Shown: in pieces, positions 59,763 to 64,000 of the stretch | Position numbering within the stretch: the stretch's first letter is position 1 | Layout of the letters: the number at the start of each line of letters is the position of its first letter | From: Sphingobacteriales bacterium | Lineage (GTDB): Bacteria; Bacteroidota; Bacteroidia; Chitinophagales; Chitinophagaceae | Direction: 5' to 3' | DNA: 64,000 nucleotides | Assembly (NCBI GenBank): GCA_016200915.1 | Contig: JACQDV010000006.1 | Location: forward strand, 42,218-106,217 | Translations under genes and position numbers: made by a program | The notes under the pieces: model-generated | Told to the model about the DNA's origin: nothing | Seen by the model: the letters and a program-made list of their open reading frames with translations, nothing else | Databases searched by the model: none

Positions 59763-60578
59763 TTATTTGCCCGCAAGGTCGTTATACAATTGTAAATAGT
59801 CTGTTAAATCAGCATCTGCTTTAAATGGTAAAACTTTCTTGCCTTTCACTTTTGAAAACTCTTCTGCCAGTTTCTTATCCACCTTCTCAGCACCAAAACT
59901 AATTGCATCTGCAAACGTAGCACCACCACGGAACATCGCTACATTATTAGCATCTTTATATGGTTCCAATTCTTTGTCTTTGATGTTGACATGAATATTT
60001 GCTCTCTTTACAAAGTCTGACCCCAGTTTCTCTTTAAACGTTGTCTGGCCAATTGTAAATAACACTTTGCTGTTACCAAAAACAGGTTCTTTTTTATAAG
60101 CAGTTTTCAGATACATTGGAATTAAACCAGTCATCCAGCCACTGCAATGAATCACGTCAGGAGGCCAGCCAAATTTCTTTACCGTTTCCAAAGCACCCTT
60201 GCAAAAGAAGATGGTACGAAGGCTATTATCATCAAACCATTTTTCATTTTCATCATGAAAAACAGTTTTGCGTTTAAAGAAATCTTCGTTATCTAAAAAG
60301 TAAACCTGTAAACGGGCATTGGGTAATGAGGCCACTTTAATTTGCAGTGGATGATCGTCGTTATCAATGGAAACATTGATACCCGACAAACGAACCACCT
60401 CATGCAGACGGTGTCTTCTTTCATTGATTGTACCAAAACGGGGCATAATGCAACGCACTTCAAATCCACCGTCATTTGCTTTGATAGCTAGCTGATTTAT
60501 TATTGCCGAGAACTCAGTTTCCTCCAAATAAGGCGACATTTCGCTGGCAATAAATAAAATTCTTTTCTTTGCTGACAT
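59763..60578 (-). CDS. GT5 N-terminal domain protein (glycogen/starch synthase-like, truncated form)
   Basis: A 271-residue protein: KKRILFIASEMSPYLEETEFSAIINQLAIKANDGGFEVRCIMPRFGTINERRHRLHEV, then FFCKGALETVKKFGWPPDVIHCSGWMTGLIPMYLKTAYKKEPVFGNSKVLFTIGQTTF. This is the starch synthase catalytic domain 1 (GT5) alone; the C-terminal glycosyltransferase half with the E-x7-E nucleotide-sugar motif is missing. The ADP-glucose-binding K-x-G-G-L motif is replaced by L-E-E-T-E. Glycogen synthase activity is thus doubtful. This short form is widespread in Bacteroidota next to panC. A TAccTTTG promoter precedes it. Confidence 0.85.
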   Translation of the reverse strand: MSAKKRILFIASEMSPYLEETEFSAIINQLAIKANDGGFEVRCIMPRFGTINERRHRLHEVVRLSGINVSIDNDDHPLQIKVASLPNARLQVYFLDNEDFFKRKTVFHDENEKWFDDNSLRTIFFCKGALETVKKFGWPPDVIHCSGWMTGLIPMYLKTAYKKEPVFGNSKVLFTIGQTTFKEKLGSDFVKRANIHVNIKDKELEPYKDANNVAMFRGGATFADAISFGAEKVDKKLAEEFSKVKGKKVLPFKADADLTDYLQLYNDLAGK

Positions 60579-60602
60579 TTAAGAGCTTGTTTAAAAGGTG
60601 GG

Positions 60603-60610
60603 CAAAGGTA
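60603..60610 (-). promoter_or_regulatory. -7 element of the GT5-like gene
   Basis: Minus-strand TACCTTTG followed by CC, matching TAnnTTTG, 24 bp before the ATG at 60578. Confidence 0.6.
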
Positions 60611-60670
60611 AGCATTTTTACCTGAAAACCGGATGAAAAGAGCTTTGCAAACAATCAATTGCCATTTGAA

Positions 60671-61534
60671 ATGATAATTTTTAAGAAAAAAAGAGACCTC
60701 CAGACCTGGTTAACTCAACAAAAATCTCAGGGTAAATCTATTGGCTTTGCCCCTACCATGGGAGCATTGCATGAAGGCCATCTTTCCCTTTTGCAAACGT
60801 CAAAAAAAGAAAACGACATTACGTTAACCAGCATTTTTGTAAATCCCACTCAGTTTAACGACCCAAAGGATTTTGCAAAATATCCCATCACACTGGAAAA
60901 CGATATATATATGCTGGAACAAACAGGTTGTGATGTATTGTTCCTGCCAGCAGTTGATGAAATATATCCACCCAATGAACCAAAAGGTGAGCAATATAAC
61001 TTGGGATATCTTGAAACGGTACTGGAAGGAAAGTTCAGACCCGGGCATTTTCAGGGTGTATGCCAGGTGATGTATCGGTTGCTTTCAATCTTTCAGCCTC
61101 ATAATTTATATATGGGGCAAAAAGATTACCAGCAATGCATGGTAATTAAAAGATTGATTCAATTGGCAGACTTTTCATGCAAACTTCATATTTGCCCAAC
61201 GCTGCGTGAAAAAGAAGGATTAGCCATGAGCAGCCGTAACCTGAGATTAACGGCAGAGGAAAGAAAAAAAGTTTTGGCCATTTACATTACATTGCTTTAC
61301 CTGAAAAAAGAATATTCGCAACAAGCATTTTCTTTACTGAAAGAAAATGCTGTCAACTACCTGCTGGAAGCTGGTTTTGTTAAAATAGATTATATAGAAC
61401 TGGCGAATGCGGATGATTTAACGCTTTTAGATAAATGGGATGATAAAACTCCTGTCGTTGCCCTTATCGCTGCTTTTATGGGTGAAATAAGATTAATTGA
61501 TAATATGGTTTTAACCGGTAGTATCTCCTTTTGA
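60671..61534 (+). CDS. panC: pantothenate synthetase
   Basis: About 287 residues from the ATG at 60671 (MIIFKKKRDLQTWL; a TTG at 60659 is also in frame). It joins pantoate and beta-alanine using ATP. Motifs: IGFAPTMGALHEGHLSLLQTSKKEND (HxGH nucleotidyltransferase motif), TSIFVNPTQFNDPKDFAKYPITLE, HFQGVCQVMYRLLSIFQPHNLYMGQKDYQQCMVIKRLI, CPTLREKEGLAMSSRNLRLTAEER (KMSKS-like S-S-R-N). Complete. panD follows 206 bp downstream, past a hairpin repeat. Divergent from the GT5-like gene. Confidence 0.95.
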   Translation: MIIFKKKRDLQTWLTQQKSQGKSIGFAPTMGALHEGHLSLLQTSKKENDITLTSIFVNPTQFNDPKDFAKYPITLENDIYMLEQTGCDVLFLPAVDEIYPPNEPKGEQYNLGYLETVLEGKFRPGHFQGVCQVMYRLLSIFQPHNLYMGQKDYQQCMVIKRLIQLADFSCKLHICPTLREKEGLAMSSRNLRLTAEERKKVLAIYITLLYLKKEYSQQAFSLLKENAVNYLLEAGFVKIDYIELANADDLTLLDKWDDKTPVVALIAAFMGEIRLIDNMVLTGSISF

Positions 61535-61560
61535 AATTTGGTGTGCCGCTACTTTATTTT

Positions 61561-61644
61561 TTGAACCACTGAGACAGGGAGACACAAAGCTTTCACAGAG
61601 AAATACACTGTGTTAGGCTGTGTTCTAAGTGCCTCTGTGGTTAA
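61561..61644. repeat. imperfect inverted repeat TTGAACCACTGAGACAGGG ... GTGCCTCTGTGGTTAA
   Basis: Left arm TTGAACCACTGAGACAGGG (61561-61579), right arm AGTGCCTCTGTGGTTAA (61628-61644) whose complement reads TTAACCACAGAGGCACT. The arms match at most positions. It ends in TTTTTT, so it may terminate panC; from memory, similar repeats are common between genes in this phylum. Confidence 0.55.
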
Positions 61645-61740
61645 TTTTTTAAAACTGATACACTGCCTTTTAACCAGCAATTAAACTCAATTGAACAAAC
61701 TTATTTAGATTGCGGTTGTTTTAGCAGAAACACTATTAGA

Positions 61741-62085
61741 ATGACTATTGAAGTATTAAAATCGAAAGTACACCGGGCAGTTATAACAGAAGCTAATCTT
61801 AACTATGTGGGCAGTTTAACACTGGATGAAGACCTGATGGAAGCAGCCAATATGATTGAGAATGAAAAAGTGCAGGTGGTAAATGTAAATAATGGAACAA
61901 GACTTGAAACCTATCTTATAAAAGGCAAAAGAGGAAGTGGAGTTTGTTGTCTTAATGGTCCGGCAGCAAGATGGGGTGCAGTTGGAGATATTGTGATCAT
62001 CATCTCGTATGCGGCAATGGATTTTGAAAAAGCCAAAACATATAAACCCTCAATAGTTTTCCCCAAAGAAGGCAATAAACTTTAA
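61741..62085 (+). CDS. panD: aspartate 1-decarboxylase (pyruvoyl enzyme)
   Basis: A 114-residue proenzyme: [91 protein letters not shown]. Self-cleavage at the Gly-Ser bond (VG-SLT) gives the pyruvoyl cofactor; Lys9 and Tyr22 equivalents and the N-G-P-A-A-R oxyanion segment are present. It makes beta-alanine for pantothenate, working with PanC encoded just upstream. Normal length. Confidence 0.95.
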   Translation: MTIEVLKSKVHRAVITEANLNYVGSLTLDEDLMEAANMIENEKVQVVNVNNGTRLETYLIKGKRGSGVCCLNGPAARWGAVGDIVIIISYAAMDFEKAKTYKPSIVFPKEGNKL

Positions 62086-62106
62086 CCAGTATTATAATCC
62101 CATTAC

Positions 62107-63120
62107 ATGAAAAAAAAGATACTCAGCATTTTGCAATACCTGTTTTTTTTAGGGCTGGGTATTTTCCTGGTGTGGTGGAGTATTCATAAAATTGGTGATG
62201 AGGGGTGGATACAGTTTAAACAAGCACTGGCTGATGCTAAATACTTGCTTATAATTCCTGTTGCGGTAATCTTACTGCTAAGCCATTATTTCCGGTCATT
62301 AAGGTGGAAATTATTGATGGAACCATTGGGCTATAAACCAACAACAACTAATACTTACCTGGCTGTTCTAATAGGTTACCTTGCTAATCTTGCAGTGCCC
62401 CGTTTAGGTGAAGTATTAAAATGTACCATCTTAGGCAAATATGAAAAAGTACCGGCAGATAAATTAGTTGGAACAATTGTAGTAGAAAGAGCCATTGACT
62501 TTGTAACGCTGGTATTGGTATTTATATTAACGCTAATACTGGAATCGCATGTGGTGGGTGGCTATGCAGCAGACATGCTGGGCAAACTGTATCAAAACAA
62601 ACAAGGCGGCATTTCCTATACACGTATTGGTGGAATATTAGCAGGCCTGCTAATTCTTTACGTTATTACCCGTTATATTTTAAAAAACTATGCTCATATA
62701 AACATCGTTGATAAAATAAAGAATATCCTCTTAGGTGTGTGGGCCGGACTAACCAGCGTACAACACATGAAAAAGAAATGGTTATTTGTTTGCTACAGCT
62801 TACTCATCTGGACCTGTTATTTACTCGGAACATATATTGGCTTTATGGCACTTAAAGAAACAGCTCTTGTTCCTTTTAATGCAGCTTTTCCTGTTTTAAC
62901 TTTTGCCAGTGTGGGTATGATCATTACTCCGGGTGGCATTGGAGCTTATGCTGTTTTTGTTGGGGCAGTGCTTGAGTTATATCATGTTCCTGAAGCAATA
63001 GGTTTGGCAAATGGTACATTACAATGGTTTGCACAATTCCTCATAGTTTTGTCAACCGGTTTTATAGCGCTGATGCTATTACCCTGGTATAATAAACGAA
63101 TTTCCCATGCGCAACGTTAA
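62107..63120 (+). CDS. lysylphosphatidylglycerol synthase/UPF0104-type integral membrane protein
   Basis: A 337-residue, about 8-helix inner-membrane protein: KILSILQYLFFLGLGIFLVWWSI (helix 1), LIIPVAVILLLSHYFRSLRWKLLMEPLG, the family motif YLAVLIGYLANLAVPRLGEVLKCTILGKYEKVPADKLVGTIVVERAIDFVTL (R-x-G-E and E-R-x-x-D), and SVGMIITPGGIGAYAVFVGAVLELY. The motif pair matches the flippase-like domain of MprF/UPF0104, so the protein may flip a lipid or lipid-linked product. It overlaps rfaE2 by 14 bp and lies 21 bp after panD, so panD-flippase-rfaE2 form one operon. Confidence 0.88.
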   Translation: MKKKILSILQYLFFLGLGIFLVWWSIHKIGDEGWIQFKQALADAKYLLIIPVAVILLLSHYFRSLRWKLLMEPLGYKPTTTNTYLAVLIGYLANLAVPRLGEVLKCTILGKYEKVPADKLVGTIVVERAIDFVTLVLVFILTLILESHVVGGYAADMLGKLYQNKQGGISYTRIGGILAGLLILYVITRYILKNYAHINIVDKIKNILLGVWAGLTSVQHMKKKWLFVCYSLLIWTCYLLGTYIGFMALKETALVPFNAAFPVLTFASVGMIITPGGIGAYAVFVGAVLELYHVPEAIGLANGTLQWFAQFLIVLSTGFIALMLLPWYNKRISHAQR

Positions 63121-63598
63121 CAGTATTCCAAAAAAGATATACGATCTCCCATCTTTACTAAGACAGGTTCATGCCTGGCGGTTTCTTGGTAAAAAGATCG
63201 TATTTACCAACGGATGTTTTGATATTCTGCATGAAGGACATATTTACTCTTTATCACAGGCCGCTTCATTTGGTGATATATTGATTATTGGTGCCAACAG
63301 TGATGCTTCTGTCAAAAAATTAAAAGGCGAATCAAGACCAGTGAACAATGAACATTCCCGTTCGCTGATCTTAGCTTCATTAGAAATTGTGGATGCAGTT
63401 ACCATTTTTACTGAGGATACTCCACTGGAATTGATCAAAACCATCATGCCTGATATTTTAGTTAAGGGTGGCGATTATACGGTTGAACAAATTGCCGGTG
63501 CCAAAGAAGTGATGGCTAATGGAGGTGAAGTAAAGATTGTTCCATTGCTGGAAGGATTTTCAACTACAGGAATTATTGATAAGATTCATCAACTCTAA
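63107..63598 (+). CDS. rfaE2: D-glycero-beta-D-manno-heptose 1-phosphate adenylyltransferase
   Basis: A 163-residue nucleotidyltransferase, HldE C-terminal domain type: KIVFTNGCFDILHEGHIYSLSQAASFGDILIIGANSDASVKKLKGESRPVNNEHSRSLILASLEIVDAVTIFTEDTPLELI, DILVKGGDYTVEQIAGAKEV. HxGH (HEGH) and the L-K-G-x-x-R-P-V motif are present. It makes ADP-heptose for LPS core synthesis. The kinase half is not fused, so RfaE1 must be encoded elsewhere. Directly followed (TAA, 3 bp, TTG) by the aminotransferase start. Confidence 0.94.
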   Translation: MRNVNSIPKKIYDLPSLLRQVHAWRFLGKKIVFTNGCFDILHEGHIYSLSQAASFGDILIIGANSDASVKKLKGESRPVNNEHSRSLILASLEIVDAVTIFTEDTPLELIKTIMPDILVKGGDYTVEQIAGAKEVMANGGEVKIVPLLEGFSTTGIIDKIHQL

Positions 63599-63601
63599 AC
63601 A

Positions 63602-63680
63602 TTGTATTTCTTAGATCAAAAACCAGGACGAACTGCTATTGTTGATGGAGAAGAGTATTTGTTTTTCTCTGGCTACTCCT
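63602..63680 (+). pseudogene. N-terminus of a bioF-like PLP aminotransferase, interrupted by repeats
   Basis: Starting at a TTG 3 bp after the rfaE2 stop, the frame reads MYFLDQKPGRTAIVDGEEYLFFSGYS, like the start of class I/II aminotransferases of the 8-amino-7-oxononanoate synthase group (x-R-T-x-x-V-D-G-x-E-Y-L-x-F-S-G-x-x-Y-L-G). After GYS the expected Y-L-G is replaced by repeat-encoded residues, and the frame stops at 63826. The family assignment is from this short stretch, and the C-terminal part would lie beyond the window. I infer disruption by insertion of the tandem repeats. Confidence 0.55.
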
Positions 63681-63795
63681 CATTCCCAGCAACGTCTCCC
63701 CCGAGCCTGCGTGCCTGCCGGGACGTTGCGCCTTCGAAGACCTATGCCTGTTCTTTACCCAAATCTATCTCCAGCAAATCCGCACAGTTGATAAC
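63681..63795 (+). repeat. GC-rich tandem repeat, copy 1 of a 205-bp unit
   Basis: 115 bp identical to 63886-64000 except for two substitutions (GCCTGCCGG/GCCTGTCGG and TCCGCAC/TCTGCAC). It contains an inverted repeat GCAACGTC ... GACGTTGC and CTTCGAAG. The start-to-start distance of 205 bp defines the unit. GC content is visibly higher than in neighbouring sequence. Confidence 0.85.
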
Positions 63796-63888
63796 TTCAT
63801 TTATTCCCTGTTGGCCCATTGTATAATACCGGGCCGAACTGTGAACATAATCCACCGCATTAACGCACAACTCCCATTTACCTTTCAT
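63742..63888 (-). pseudogene. coding-like fragment carried by the repeat unit
   Basis: On the minus strand, from the ATG at 63888: MKGKWELCVNAVDYVHSSA, then RYYTMGQQGINEVINCADLL and EIDLGKEQA, ending in TAG (63742-63744). 48 codons with plausible protein composition; the last part recurs in copy 2. I do not recognise a family. It could be the tail of a gene captured by the repeat, or a small gene of the element. Confidence 0.35.
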
Positions 63889-64000
63889 TCCCAGCAACGT
63901 CTCCCCCGAGCCTGCGTGCCTGTCGGGACGTTGCGCCTTCGAAGACCTATGCCTGTTCTTTACCCAAATCTATCTCCAGCAAATCTGCACAGTTGATAAC
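63886..64000 (+). repeat. GC-rich tandem repeat, copy 2 (runs to window edge)
   Basis: Second copy of the 115-bp block seen at 63681-63795, two mismatches. Because the window ends here, further copies could follow. Confidence 0.85.

Noticed and set aside
63681..64000. CRISPR array
   Set aside because: Repeats of 115 bp at a 205 bp period with only two copies do not fit CRISPR repeat or spacer sizes, and no cas gene is near.

Overview
The window is a 64 kb stretch of AT-rich chromosome from a member of the Bacteroidota, most like the Chitinophagaceae/Chitinophagales. The taxonomic markers are two cargo proteins with type IX secretion C-terminal domains, a DUF5103 type IX plug protein, DUF4270, GSCFA, BT_3928-type DoxX and GxxExxY proteins, a TonB-linked beta-barrel of the OMP_b-brl type, and many promoters of the Bacteroidota form TAnnTTTG, often only a few bases upstream of the start codon. 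I see no rRNA, tRNA, prophage, transposase or CRISPR array.

Layout. 1-15 kb: a truncated MEST-like hydrolase, small membrane proteins, a PKD-GH16 glucanase lipoprotein, aspartate kinase, a glycine-rich T9SS cargo protein, a TonB-type outer-membrane protein, a beta-helix pectate-lyase-fold protein, an unusual exported TPR plus Ppx/GppA-like protein, and an orphan ABC ATPase. 15-24 kb: a RelE/ParE-type toxin-antitoxin pair followed by an SF1 (UPF1/IGHMBP2-like) helicase, a Crp/Fnr regulator with a palindromic operator in front of a frameshifted membrane-protein gene, an APC permease, a second T9SS cargo protein, a 660 bp gene-poor patch with two REP-like repeats, a thioredoxin-like protein and UbiX. 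24-36 kb: LolA, FtsK, an orphan 7TMR-DISM histidine kinase, and a histidine operon (hisG-hisD-GNAT-hisC-sorbosone dehydrogenase-hisB). 36-49 kb: a second GH16, pyruvate phosphate dikinase, transaldolase-like aldolase, SRP RNA, T9SS plug protein, FtsX-type permease, DciA-like DUF721, a peptide-transporter permease, a DoxX-thioredoxin fusion and DUF1599. 49-64 kb: folP, a lipoprotein/GT2/GT-C operon, GSCFA, HMG-CoA lyase, RlmB, MetK, DUF4270, a GT5-only glycogen-synthase-like protein, panC, panD, a flippase-like membrane protein, rfaE2, and an aminotransferase start that runs into GC-rich tandem repeats at the right edge.

The most interesting region is the head of the histidine operon (34.37-35.88 kb). 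It has a promoter, a 16-residue leader peptide with five His codons, and a terminator/antiterminator pair, so it looks like a classical attenuator. Between that attenuator and hisG lies a GxxExxY gene bounded by inverted repeats of about 45 bp. One repeat supplies the hisG start codon, and a third, solo copy supplies the hisG stop codon. This suggests that GxxExxY cassettes move as repeat-bounded units and have been built into a regulated operon.

Other notable items are a palindromic element inserted in frame in the GSCFA gene, overlapping alternative inverted repeats at 47.5 kb, and two tandem copies of a 205 bp unit that break an aminotransferase gene at the right edge. All functional calls rest on motif recognition by eye. 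No database search was run.
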